Origin: Favolaschia claudopus
Taxonomy: Eukaryota > Basidiomycota > Agaricomycetes > Agaricales > Mycenaceae
Length of the DNA: 64,000 bases
Direction: 5' to 3'
Assembly (NCBI GenBank): GCA_037176885.1
Contig: JAWWNJ010000001.1
Location: 1,116,001-1,180,000, forward strand
Shown here: positions 1 through 10,706 of the stretch, piece after piece
Numbering within the stretch: the first letter of the stretch is position 1
Layout of the letters: each line of letters starts with the position of its first letter
The notes under the pieces: generated by a model
The model's database searches: none
What the model saw: the letters and a program-made list of their open reading frames with translations, nothing else
Told to the model about the DNA's origin: nothing
Translations under genes and position numbers: made by a program

Positions 1-678
1 AGATTTTACCATGATGAGTGAGAGTTGACGGCGAATTGGAGTACACGTACCTCGAGAAGCAATGATCATGGGCTGTGGGGAAACAAATCAATAGGTCAGC
101 TCTGAGGACATGGAACAAGGCATCACCATATCTTGTGCCGCCCCTGTTAAGGCGCTACCAATCGCGAAGAAAGCGATCGTCATGAGCATGATTGGTCTCC
201 TTCGTCGCGATATTAGGATCCATATGAATTTTCAGGGAAACTCATTCACCTCCCAAACGCGTCGGCGAGACTTCCACTGAGAGGAATGAAGATCGTACTG
301 CTGAGGGCATACGCGGAGCCGACCTGGCGACATAATCTGAGTGGAAGTACACGAAAGAAAATAATAAGTACCCATGTGTAATCGCCTTTCGTGTCATTCA
401 ATGCTTCTGCGATGGTGGGCAATGCAGTTCCGACCGCCGTCAAGTCAAGCGCGCTCAAGAAGATAGTGACCTGCATATGATATTCCTGAGCGACATTCAC
501 CACCAAATGAAAAGAATAAACGACCGACCATTATGGCCATGAAACTGAGATAAAACGCGCGACTCTTGGGTTCCCGACTTTCTTGAGAAGTTGAAGTCGG
601 CGAAATGTCCTGAGTGAGTGTTTCTGCATCTGCATCGCGAATATCCTCGTTCGAAGTGGTGGGGAATGAGGCGGCCAT
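1..678 (-). CDS. MFS drug:H+ antiporter, N-terminal part (runs off left edge)
   Basis: Major facilitator superfamily efflux pump of the plasma membrane; only the 5' exons are in the window. The start is ATG at 678 (MAASFPTTSNED), followed by a hydrophilic, Ser/Thr/Glu-rich cytoplasmic tail of about 45 residues. TM1 carries the family signature FLSALDLTAVGTALPTIAEA. After an intron at 324-371 (GT..AG) comes YALSSTIFIPLSGSLADAFG, then after another intron RRPIMLMTIAFFAIGSAL, the conserved loop 2-3 region of drug:H+ antiporters. A short exon (PMIIASR) follows and the next intron leaves the window. No frame break is seen in the visible part. The substrate cannot be told. Proximity to three oxidoreductase genes would fit export of a secondary metabolite, but that is inference. 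Confidence 0.85.
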
Positions 679-1265
679 TTCTGCCTGGTAGACTTGAAGG
701 AAACGCGCTTTTAACACCTCCTATGGCGTCTTGCGATACGCGTCGCGGCGCCCTTTCGAGCTTGGCTGACATTTGTTGTTCAACTAAAACCTCGACGGAA
801 GCGCGGATGTGCGGATAACCTTAAAGGGGGGGTCGCGTCGGCATTTGCGCATGCACCAAGTCTCGGCCGACTCAGACGGTACTGTGGACTAAGCACATCG
901 GCTTACGGGATCCCGAGGTGTGCAAAGTAAGCAGAGTCCAGAGTTCAATTTGAAACGAAGCGGAAAATTGAGCCCGCACGATATCGTTCGCTACTTGGAA
1001 TTTCGGGCTATTGTTAGACGGTCACTGGTTTAGACAGTTTGTGTTCCTGTCGAAACTCTATTTCGGAGACGGTGGAAGGAGGAAAGAGGGCGTAATGGAT
1101 AATCATAATGATGGTGAGAGTCAAGCAAGAGTTCATTCGAGCCAACCCTAACCCCACTACTGTGCATGTGTCTTTTCAATGCCACGAGTGAGAATCTGAG
1201 CAAGACGGGTGGGGATACAACGAAAATTGTCTGGGTTTGGAGATGATCTACTAAGTACAAGAGTG
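679..1265. other. Intergenic: MFS upstream region and SDR-A downstream region
   Basis: About 590 bp between the start of the MFS gene and the stop of SDR-A, both on the minus strand. It should hold the MFS promoter and the SDR-A 3' UTR. Short open frames here have no recognisable domain or codon pattern. I see no RNA gene. Confidence 0.6.
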
Positions 1266-4200
1266 TTACAACCACTGTGTAGTATTCCCGTAATGAGACA
1301 CAAATGCGCCGCTCTTCTCAACCGGCCAATTTTCGAAGACTTCTAATTGCATCTGGACGGACTGCTCGGTGGAAATGGGCCCAGTAAAATTGGGCGCAAT
1401 CAGAGGAATTGCTTTCATCAACATCTTCCTTTCTTCAAGTGCTCCGGCAGACGCTGTACAGAAAATTAGATCCAGAGTTTTTCAGGTAGATTTGGAGTGA
1501 CGACGTACGTGGACCAGTTTGTGTGGCCGAAGTATCCACGAATCCCGGGCTAATCGAGAGAAAAACAAAACCTTCGGTTTTGTACTGAGCAGCGTACTTG
1601 GCGACGACCATATTCAGCGCAGCTTTGACGATAGAGTATGAAGGTTGAGCAGGAACTTCGCCTCGGAGCGTGAGATCCAGATCCCCAAAACCGCTGCTCA
1701 GCATGAGAACCTTCTTGACCGAGCCGTTCTTGAGGAGCGGAAGGAAAGCATTGGTGCTGTGTACTATGCTGATGGTGTTCGCTTTGAGCTAAAATAAAGT
1801 AAACTAGCAGTTACCCGTGCTACGCTACGGCGTGATCGGAGTACAAAGAAAAGAGTGCAGAGATTTTAAAAGCTTGTGTTACAAATACAGTACATTAGAA
1901 TTTGAGTATGGTTGATTTAATGTCTACCACCGGCGCGACGACCACTCGAAGTCCCTTCCCCCTTGTCTTCCTGCTCATTGGTGCGGTGATCTAGCTTGCG
2001 CTTCTTCGAATTCGGCTCGGAAGGCTCGGTGTTGGACTGCCCTCCGAAAAAGCCGGTGAACTTGAGGCGCGCTGGAGTACCATTGGTAACTAAAGATGTT
2101 TTGAGATTCAAGCTTCGAGAGATAGAAAGCAGAGACATACCAATTTTGGTTGGACTCTCTTCTGCTTTTGGTGCCGTCGTCGAGGAAGCATTGCCGAGGA
2201 ACGTCACTTTCTCAACATCAACAATGAAATACTTCACCGAACGATCATCGTTCAGCTCGAGACCGGTAAGAAAACCCTCGACGGAGACACTCTTTCCCTT
2301 CCCCGGAATGGGTTTATACTTCTCCCACCTCGGCGTTGCAGGGAATACACAGTGGGTGGGGAAAACATTGTTTGGTGTCCTAGTAGCAGAGAGGTATTGC
2401 TCTGCTTTGACGTCGAAAGTCGAATTTGCCTTGTCGATGTCACTCGGAACACCACAGACGTGGACGGTAGCATGGGTTCGAAGGTTGATGTCGTCTGGAG
2501 ATCCAAGAGGGATAATCTGAAAGTCAGGCTTAGTTGTAACAAACGTGAAAAAACAGATGGAAGATTATACATACTGAGATTATGTCTCCAAAGACATGAT
2601 AATCAAGAGGAGCGAGCTCCTGAGAGTACACCTCGATGGTTGGCGTGGTGCGCGCAGGCTGTCAAAATTAATGAGGGTGACAAATAATGCAAAGGAGGTT
2701 TTATACACACCTGGATGACCGTGCAGTAGCACCCAACGTCGGGAAACTCCATGTTGTCGGCATTGAAATAGCGAAGTGAGGCGATGGTTGCCTGGATTGA
2801 TGATCCCAAGTAGATTTGACCGTCGAAGACAACAGTCTTCGTCTTCTCGATCACGCGAGGGTTTTCGAGGACGGCGAGAGCAAAGATAGAGGCAGAGGAC
2901 ATTGTGTGTGCTGTATGAGTGTTGTTTTGAAGTGGGGTCGTAGAGGTGAAAGCGCGCCAACTTTATAGAGTCCTGAAGAGATACGTCAGTGGAGACTGGT
3001 GTGGAGACGCGTGGATACTCACGTACTGAAATTCATACGCGAGACCCTTGGCCGTTCCAAAACTTGTCATGTTACCGTTACTTTTTCCAAGGGTCACCTT
3101 ACCGTGAAATGGAGTGGGTGGAGTGGTGGAGCGGAGCACAAAATGACGCAGAATTGACGTCCAGACCCAAACTTGACGTCAGAGTTGGAACGCGTTAAAG
3201 GAATACGCGAACAAAGCGCATATCCCAAAAAAAATGAACTTCGAAAAACAGCCTAACAATGAGAGTGCCGGGACCAACGTCGAAGAGAGCCAGGTACGGG
3301 GTCAAAACAAGTCTCATATGTAAATTTTGCGCTGACGAAGTTCCAGACCAAAGTTGTCCAATTCGAAGACTCGGAGCGCCAAAGAGTACCCCAAATGTCG
3401 CAACGTAGACTGGGCAGACGTATCCCTCCAATAAAGGTATGTCATGTTCACTTTCTATATTCACTGTCTCTCAAATCAGAGGGTTTCAGGAGTCGCAAAG
3501 TCGCGGGTCGCCATTTCTGAGTTGGACATGGACGGAGAAAGAAGATTAAATATTGTAGACTTGTAAATGTAACAAAAGCAAACATGATTCCTTAACGTTG
3601 TCTGGAGTCAGGGATACTTGGAACCTCCATTTCAAACACTACAGAAGATGGCTCAAAGTGTAAATTACAGATTGATATGTCCCGGAGTAAGGGCAGAGTT
3701 GAGGAGAATATCTTTCGAAACAGTCAAACTTAGACGCGGACAATCAGTGGGCCGTGGCTATACGGACTGGCCTGGACTGGCGCTCATACTGAACTTGTAG
3801 GTCATCGCACAGTCTCGTTCTCTCAACATTCTCTGGCATATCAAGGAACTATTATGAATATTACATGTCCTGTAAGATCTCAGGATACACTACATTCAAA
3901 GTCCGGTTTTGAGTAGTACGTCGTGGTAAAAGAACGGTCACCCGATGGCGAGAAGTTGCCCGAGAAAGAGCAACGTAGAGTTGCCCATGACTGAAGACAG
4001 GTGTTCGCAGATCAATCCCAACATACTTGACTGATTGACCTTGGGCTTTATTGATAGAGATTGCGAAGGCAAGGCGGAGGGGAAACTGGAGCCGCGAAAG
4101 AACGAATGAGAAGTCGGTAGTACTCCCCGAAGGAGTGAGAGTGATTCTGGGGATGAAAACCATCTCCCCGCTGTGCTGACCACCCAAGATTTCAGCTTCC

Positions 4201-7200
4201 AACACCCGATCAGACATCCGCCGAATCACCAATCTTGTACCGTTGCAGAGACCTTGAGCTGGTGCAAGATTGCGGAGAAGAATTACTGGGCAGCCGAGCT
4301 TCAGCTTCAGCTCACCAGGTGGTAGTCCCGAGGCATCCAACGATCGCAAATACTCAATGGGCATTGCGTCGTTCAGCGTCGGATCATCAGCACCTGCCTC
4401 GGTGACAATATTGTCCGCGCTGATGAAGCTGCGAGCTTCACCAGTCATACGTGATAGAACATTGTCGTTGAGGCCATCAACATCGCTGTTCCGTGCGGCG
4501 AGTATAGACCGTTCCGCAAAATAATTGGGCGGCGGAGTTGGACCATCAACACCAGGGAAGACGGACTCGATCAATCTCTCATCGTTCCTGCACACCACAT
4601 CCTCGGGGAGGTCGACCGTCCCATCCGCCCGATTAGCTCTCCCGCTTCCAACATCCAGCAGCCAATCAGCAAAAGCAGATTCCTCCGCGCCAGCATCCAG
4701 TCGCATATTTTGTGTCAGAGTCAGCATCTCAACGTGTTGCCAAAGATATGAGCGGAAGATCGAAGCATCAACAATCTCTTCTTGAGTGCCCTTCCGAACA
4801 ACAGGCAAAATCTGTTTTGGATCGCCGCCAAGAACCCAAGTGATCCCGCCGAAAGGTTTGTCGATCCCCAGCAAATCTCTCAGAGTTCTGTCCACCGCTT
4901 CATGACATTTGCGATCATGCATGGGTGCTTCATCCCAGATCCCGAGTTTGGTAGCTCGCATGAGCCCTGCGCGAAGACTCTCCTTTGGAATGGAACAGGT
5001 AGACTCGTCGTTGAGTCCGTCGATCGGAATTTTGAAAACAGAATGGGCGGTCCGGCCACCGCGTAAAAGAAGGGCAGCAATGCCGGAGGATGCGACACAT
5101 AGCACTACGCAAAATTTCGCTCGGAAGTGGTGGGCGAGGGTGTTATAAACAAAGGTCTTGCCTGTACCACCCGCTCCGCTCAGGAAAAACACCTTTCCCA
5201 AGCTGCCTTCCACTGACTCTGCAACTCGGTTGAAGGCAGTACGTTGTTCTCCGTTCATACGGGCAAAATTCGTCTCTGCCTGCCCACGTTCATCAGCCTG
5301 ATTGTAGTCCAACTGCTCTGCAATCAACGGATTGTCCCCGACTACGCTCCAGTCACGTCGGGGGACAGGCAGTTCAAAGTCGCGCAAACACCGTCCTGAT
5401 TCCTCGAGGATAACATTGAGCAGGAACAGGCCGTAGTCGTACACATCGTCCTCGGTGAGATTTTCGGTCCCCATGCGTCGGAGACGGTGCTCTAAATCAT
5501 CACAGATATGGGCTCGAAATTCGTCCCAGAGCTTGGCCGGATCCGTGGGGTTACAGAAAAGCAGCAAGGTAGCGAAGAGGTGTCGCAGCCGGGTACCCGT
5601 TTGCATTTCAGCAGCCTCCGAGAGGCAGAGACGCCACTCGCCATCATCTTGAAGCAGCCCACGGGCAAGACAGACCTGACGGTAAGACTCATACCGGATT
5701 CCTATGTGAAGAGGATTAGAATCAAGGATACAGACTTGTAATCTACAACGCACCGTCATAAATATATAAATCTTCATGGGACTTCGGGCCCTTGACGATG
5801 GATAGAAGAGTGCGAAGGTAAAAGCGCTCGCCCCCCGCTGGAGATACAAAGAACATTCGTCCCAGCGCTCCGCCTCGCTTCCGAATTGCCCAATGTGGTT
5901 GCGCGTCCCTCGACCCTTCCTTCCAGGTGAAATACTGCGGGAACTCCTGATATGTATATTTACGTGCTTCTATCCCTAGCGCGCCATCGTTGCTATTAGC
6001 TGCGAAAAAAGCATCTAATTTGCTGATAGAGTTGGCACCCCGCTCGAGGACGGCGTCGGGATCCTCGCCAGGGTCAAACGAAACCATGTGTCGGCCTTTG
6101 AGATGGACAGGAAGTCGGACCACATTCGGAATCTGGGTATGCGGGTCAAAGTGGAAGATGCGCCAAGCTGCCTCTGGCGGTCCAATGTAGCGACCATCAA
6201 CGTAAGTCTTGATTTCGTCTCTGTCAACCTCCAGAGTAGCACGATCTCCGCCCTTGTGGATGTATTTGAACGGGTATTTGATTGACTTGACGGTCACGGC
6301 GCATTCCACATTGATATGACAATCGAATTTGGCGGAGAGGTATGGGGAATAAGGGACGATCCAAGAGTTGTCGACGGAGTGACGTCCCACGGGGTACTCC
6401 CGTCCATCTTCAGGGCGCTGATACAGAGGATATCCATCAGTGTCCATGGAGGTGTACGCTTGAAACGGCTTGGGGAAATATTTGGTGCACCGGCCATTCT
6501 CCATGCATGGCGCGCGAGGATTGAGAGCCCCGCAGGGACCGTGAACCATGCATCGCTGAACGGTCTCAAAGAGTAGGGGTTGGGTCTGCGGGTCTGGCCA
6601 CCGAGCCCAAATGACAGAATCGATGTCGTCGGGATTGAGCAACTTGTGAGGACGGCGAAGGAACACCAACAGGTGCATGTGAGGGAGACCACGCTTCTGG
6701 AACTCGATGGTGTAGACGAACGCAGCGCATTCACCAAAAATTCCGTGCTGGTGAATCTCCTTGATGATGACTTTCTTCTTGAGTTCGAAGACTCGCGCAA
6801 CCAATTCTGGCCGATCGTACGAAGTTTGACCGGGAAGAAGCGCGTGAGTGACTTCTTTCCATTGCGGGTTGGCAGTGACGGTGATGAAAAGATCCACCTA
6901 TAAGTATCTGGTAAGCGAAATGGAAAGTAAAGTGTTGCGAACATGTCTACCTTGCGATAATATCGCGCAATAGCCATAGCATCTTGATAGCGCTGTTGCA
7001 TGTGGCGAGGACCACCTATGTATGAAGAAGGAAGCACAAAGCGCGTCCCAAGCTCGTTCAAGTCAATGTCATCATCCCGATTGGAGATTGCGTCCTCGAG
7101 ACCGCTATACAGAGATGCGCGAAGCTTCTTCTGGTTGTGCCGAAGATAGCTCAGCCGGTTCTGGTCGATAGATGCAAAAGCATCGACCATATACTGCTGA

Positions 7201-9757
7201 AGCAGTCGACCCCCACGCAAGACTGTCGAGAATTCGGTGTCGCGGGTGAAAAGACGGAACGCGTGATAACGTGTCTGGGTGAGACGGCCGGGACGGGTCT
7301 TATCTGGCTCATCGAGGTATAGGTCTGGATGCCAGCCATGCTCGCCCCGCGGGAACAACAACACATAATAGAGGGGGCAGTACGCAGGGTGTATGTCGGA
7401 TATACGTTGCATGGGAGCATCTTCTGGGTTACGGTTACGGAGAACAATGTCCCGGCCGTCACCCTCGGAGCCGTCTCCTGGAAGGATGACAGCGACTTCT
7501 TCAGCAGTCGGAAGGTTGTATCGCCGACGGTCATTGTTTTCAAGAACCCGCAGCCGCACCTCAGCATCGTGAACGTCGTCACCGAGGTCTTGTAAAGACT
7601 CGTAGGCCTGTTTATAGACGGCAGCGTATGGGTGCGTAGCGGTTAGAAGATGCTGTAAGCTTTCCATTGTGTCCCTGCGCAAGTTGCTGTTCCGATTCAT
7701 TCGCTGCTGCAGCGCGGCGCTGGGATCGTACATATAGAGCTGAGAGTAAGAAGGAGCGGTGCCCTCAGGAGCAGTGAGAGCACCGGATAGGTGATAGAGA
7801 TTGCCGAGGATCCGGAAGACCCATGCACCTGGCCCGTAGGTGTTGACGCGTTTGTCGTCCTTGACCCCGAGTGAGGTGAAGGCCAAAGCCGCGTTGTACT
7901 GAGTGATGTGCTCTCGAAAATCAACGGCCTGTGCGTCCGTACCAACGAACAGGCGATGAAGAGGCTCTGGCGGCTCCGTGAGTTTTTGCAACGAAGCAAC
8001 TTTACCATGATTGCAACAGAGACCGTAGGGCGATCGCGCGTCTTTGGGCGGCTTTACAACCTGTTCAGAGACCCAATGGAGCGCCCCGCAGGCCGGGCAT
8101 CGGTCATCCATGCAACCGAGATCATGGCGTGCAGGTGGGTCTCGATATTCACCGCGTGCGATCAGGAATAAATCGCGTTCGCGATCGTTTTGGCGCTGAT
8201 CTAAACTCGATGGTCAGTATCATGGTAATGAGAAGGAAAATTGCGGCGCTTACTATTAGGACGCGGCGGCGTATTGTTTCTGGGAGCAGGATTAGCCTGT
8301 CTGGCTGGCCGCGCTTGAAGGACGTGAGTGGAACCCAATTCAGACAAAACCTTCACTCACCGTTGCGTGCCACATTTTGATTTTGCTGAGTTCGTGGAGG
8401 GGTAGGGAGACCATTTTGAATTGCCTGAAGATTGAGTCTAGCGCAGGAAAAGAGCGGTCTGGCAACCTACCTGCAGTACGCGTGAGTTGCGTGCATTCGG
8501 CGGGGGGTCTGCAAATGGAACGGAAAGCATCAGGGAACAGCAAAAGCGAAAGAGCCCAACCACGTACCGTCAACATCCATCATCGCGGCCTTTTCAGCAC
8601 GTTCTCGCTCCCTCCGCGCTCTCTGCGCCCGTGCCCTGTTGGAAAGCGGTTCCGTTGGAGGGTTTGGACGATTCTCTCGGGCTCTCTGATGTCGTCTGAG
8701 CTGACCGAGAGAACGGGCGTTGGGGCCCGCACTGGTGGAAGTAGCAGGCGGGACATTCTCGTCGTGTTGGGCAGGTACACGCCTACGGCGCGGGCTGGCT
8801 TCGTTGCTTTCGCGAATAGCGCGTTGAATTTCTCGCTGTCGTTGTTGATGCCTTTGAGGTGTCGTTGGAGGTGTTAATAAATTCCTGTAAACGCGATGAG
8901 TATATCCGCGACTGTAAATGAGGAACAGTGCCCGTACATTTGGATGTCGATTTCGTGGTGGGAAAGAGATTAGATGTTCAATGTTCACACAGAAAGATGA
9001 GAAAGAACGTTTATTGGAGACGACGCTACGGGTACAGCTACATTGTTAGGTGTGGAGCGGTGTGGAGCGGAGGCCGGTCGACGGGAGAGACAGCAGCGAA
9101 GTTGTCGTAAGTTGTTTGGCTGCGGACTGATGACGTGAGTGGGGCTTTCGGGCGTTCTCGGAACAGGTTTGTCTCAAGTCAAATCGCCTAGGGAGGTCGA
9201 TTGTAATATAGATGTTACAAGGAGGGATCAAGAACGAACGGTTTTCACGTACGTTCTCTATTATATCTTGTTCAACGGCCTCCGGGCTTGGACTGTGCAT
9301 CGTGTCACCTAGTCTGCGAGCATCGACTCCGATTCAAAGGCTTACAATTGATCAAGAGTGAAGCCAGGGTTCGTGCTACTGCCGGCGTTGTTGATCAGAT
9401 AATCCAATTTGTTGCCCGTAGCTTTGGCAACCTCAGCTGCTGCAAGCTGCAAGCGTTGATGTCAGTATACGAAAAAGGATACGACGACAAAAACGCGTAC
9501 ACCTAAAGCCTTGGCATCGGTCACATCCGCCTCAACGATAGTAACATTCTTTCTCGATAAGTCCTGGAGGAAAGTAGCCTTGGATTTATTGCGAACGACA
9601 GCAAAGACTTGATTCTTGTCGTTGGCGCTCAGTTGCTTCACAAATTCGAGCTGCAGCCATCACAAAAAGCATCAGCCGATGCATAATTACCAAATTGGGA
9701 GAAGAAAAGTCGAACCCCAATTCCTCGGGAAGCGCCAGTGACTACGTAGGAAGACAT
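1266..9757 (-). CDS. Short-chain dehydrogenase SDR-A, six exons, Helitron inside intron 4
   Basis: NAD(P)-dependent short-chain dehydrogenase/reductase, 266 residues when spliced. Exons on the minus strand are 9716-9757, 9501-9650, 9346-9446, 9253-9292, 1509-1788 and 1266-1453, summing to 801 bp with no frame break. Visible motifs are the N-terminal nucleotide loop VVTGASRGIG, the NNAG motif (LDYLINNAGS), the catalytic Ser region LSSGFG, the catalytic YxxxK (SYSIVKAAL) and the PGFVDT motif. A TATA-like CTATAAGAG lies about 40 bp upstream of the ATG. SDR-B at 29163-30266 has the same five intron positions. Intron 4 spans 1789-9252 because a Helitron sits in it; exon 4 (IIEN) joins exon 5 (LKANTISIV) just as in SDR-B. 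Substrate unknown. Whether a 7.5 kb intron is spliced in a fungus is uncertain, so the gene could be silenced or truncated in practice. Confidence 0.85.
1804..1830 (-). repeat. Helitron 3' terminus: hairpin and CTAG
   Basis: On the minus strand, CCGT-A-GC, loop GTA, GC-ACGG form a stem with one bulged A (1830-1815). A 7-nt spacer and the terminal CTAG (1807-1804) follow. Hairpin-to-end distance and the CTRR terminus fit the Helitron termination signal. Confidence 0.88.
1917..2902 (-). CDS. Helitron accessory protein, unknown function
   Basis: Four exons (2711-2902, 2575-2658, 2141-2516, 1917-2089) give 274 residues without frame break. The start is ATG at 2902 (MSSASIFALAVLENPRVIEK). The protein is mixed beta-rich: YLGSSIQATIASLRYF, then MEFPDVGCY, FGDIIS IIPLGSP, VHVCGVPSDIDKA, VSVEGFLTGLEL, and FIVDVEKVTFLG. 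A charged tail contains KKRKL, a likely nuclear localisation signal. I do not recognise a named domain. The alternating short beta strands would suit an OB-fold single-strand DNA-binding protein, which some Helitrons carry (RPA-like), but no diagnostic motif is visible. Its place between RepHel and the 3' terminus, on the same strand and inside the element, suggests an element-encoded role or a captured host gene. Confidence 0.75.
2903..3860. other. Helitron internal non-coding stretch
   Basis: About 960 bp between the start of the accessory gene and the stop of RepHel, both minus strand. It likely contains the accessory gene promoter and the RepHel 3' UTR. Short frames exist on both strands without recognisable domains; I cannot tell whether a captured gene fragment is present. 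Confidence 0.5.
3861..8988 (-). CDS. Helitron RepHel: HUH replication initiator fused to PIF1-type helicase
   Basis: Transposase that nicks and transfers single-stranded DNA and unwinds it. Securely placed exons are 6951-8200, 5754-6897 and 3861-5701, about 1,410 residues in one frame. Upstream small exons (8988-8568 and pieces to 8370) encode an Arg/Pro-rich N-terminus; their joins and the start codon are uncertain. Domains in order: zinc-finger-like CPACGALHW..CCNHGK; Rep motif 1 (VDLFITVTANPQW); HUH motif GLPHMHLLVFL; two-tyrosine motif KYPFKYIHKGG; then helicase Walker A GGAGGTGKT, Walker B LGIWDEAPMHD, and C-terminal motifs INKAQGQS and LYVALSRAT. All catalytic motifs look intact. The gene lies on the same strand as SDR-A, so host transcription would read it in sense. 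Confidence 0.92.
9203..9212 (-). repeat. Helitron 5' terminus
   Basis: TCTATATTAC on the minus strand, preceded by host A at 9213. It begins with the TC required of Helitrons and is AT-rich like known 5' ends. Its position is confirmed by the 55 bp intron that remains when it is removed. About 210 bp of element promoter region separates it from the first RepHel frame. Confidence 0.82.
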
Positions 9758-10706
9758 TCTTGTCCTTTGAACGAGTCACCTTGATGCCCACCTCTCTTAT
9801 AGCCAGTAGATATTCCGCGCGTTTTGGTGTATGACTAAACATATACCGATTGCGAGCGGAAACTCGCTGGATTTTGAACGGAGGAGTTAGACAACCAACA
9901 TGTCGAGATGGGGGGCAAAATCGATTTCTCTGTCGTTCGTGGTAGAAGACAGGATTGTAAGCCAACGTGAAAGTGTTTCAGCTGACTCGGGAGACGGCAT
10001 TGGGAACGCGCAATACTGTGCCGGCCTAGGTTCAATCCGCTCAGTCTGAGATGACTTGCGTGAATAATGGGCTCGAACTCGGATGGGCGGAAGGCAGTTT
10101 GTGGCGCAAATAAGCACGATTCCTGTTTCAACCTTTCGGACTGCTGAGGTTTGCTACTGCGTAAGGCCAAGCTTGACGGCGGGAGTCCTCAGTCGCCCTC
10201 GGGTCTTCCATGCCTTTGCTCCTGCCTTGTAGAGCAGTGCCGTCGGAACAGCCGTCTCTCATCCATAGGTTTGTTTCAATTGTTTTCCCCAACTTGATTT
10301 GAGATTTTCGACGTGTGTTTTACCGAATAGCTACACCAGCTCGGTCTTCAATATTTGAACTTTTGTTGGCCAAGGTACGGCGATCCAGTCCAGACGATTC
10401 TGAGGCAAGAATAGCCAATCCAAAGCTAGTGAGTTGTTGGCCTTGGCAAAGGCGGAGAAAGGCGGGGGTCACACGGTCACAGTACGGTCACTCGTCACCG
10501 TTACAATTTTCGTCAGCGCGCTTAGCCTTACGGCTGACTGCCGCGGTTGGATACCTCGTCGTCTACGTTTACGACCTGTCCGGCACCTCATCGCTCAATC
10601 TCAATTACTGTGCTGCTTCCTGACAATAGAAAGACGGGGTATTTAACTTCCTCAAGATTACTGCACACAACAAGCGCCTCAACTTGAACTCTTTTCGTCA
10701 ATTCGA
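9758..10706. promoter_or_regulatory. Divergent intergenic region, SDR-A / FAD monooxygenase
   Basis: About 950 bp between the SDR-A start (minus) and the monooxygenase start (plus), so it probably holds both promoters. On the minus side CTATAAGAG lies about 40 bp from the SDR-A ATG; on the plus side GGTATTTAACTT lies about 65 bp before the monooxygenase ATG. A shared regulator is possible but no known operator is recognised. Confidence 0.5.

Larger units (their letters stand above)
1804..9212 (-). mobile_element. Full-length, possibly autonomous Helitron (7,409 bp)
   Basis: Rolling-circle DNA transposon read on the minus strand. The 5' end is TCTATATTAC at 9212-9203, preceded by host A. The 3' end is CTAG at 1807-1804, followed by host T, so insertion is between A and T with no target-site duplication, as known for Helitrons. 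A hairpin lies 11 nt inside the 3' end. The order is 5' end, RepHel gene, accessory gene, 3' hairpin, with both genes on the transposon's sense strand. RepHel keeps the HUH and tyrosine motifs and helicase motifs without a frame break, so the element may be active or recently so. It lies in the same orientation as its host gene, SDR-A. Confidence 0.9.
1789..9252 (-). other. Helitron-bearing intron 4 of SDR-A
   Basis: The donor GTACGT is at 9252-9247 and the acceptor TTTTAG at 1794-1789 (minus strand). Without the element (1804-9212) the host sequence is 40 + 15 = 55 bp and is a normal fungal intron. Removing the element therefore restores standard gene architecture, which independently supports the element boundaries. 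Confidence 0.85.
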
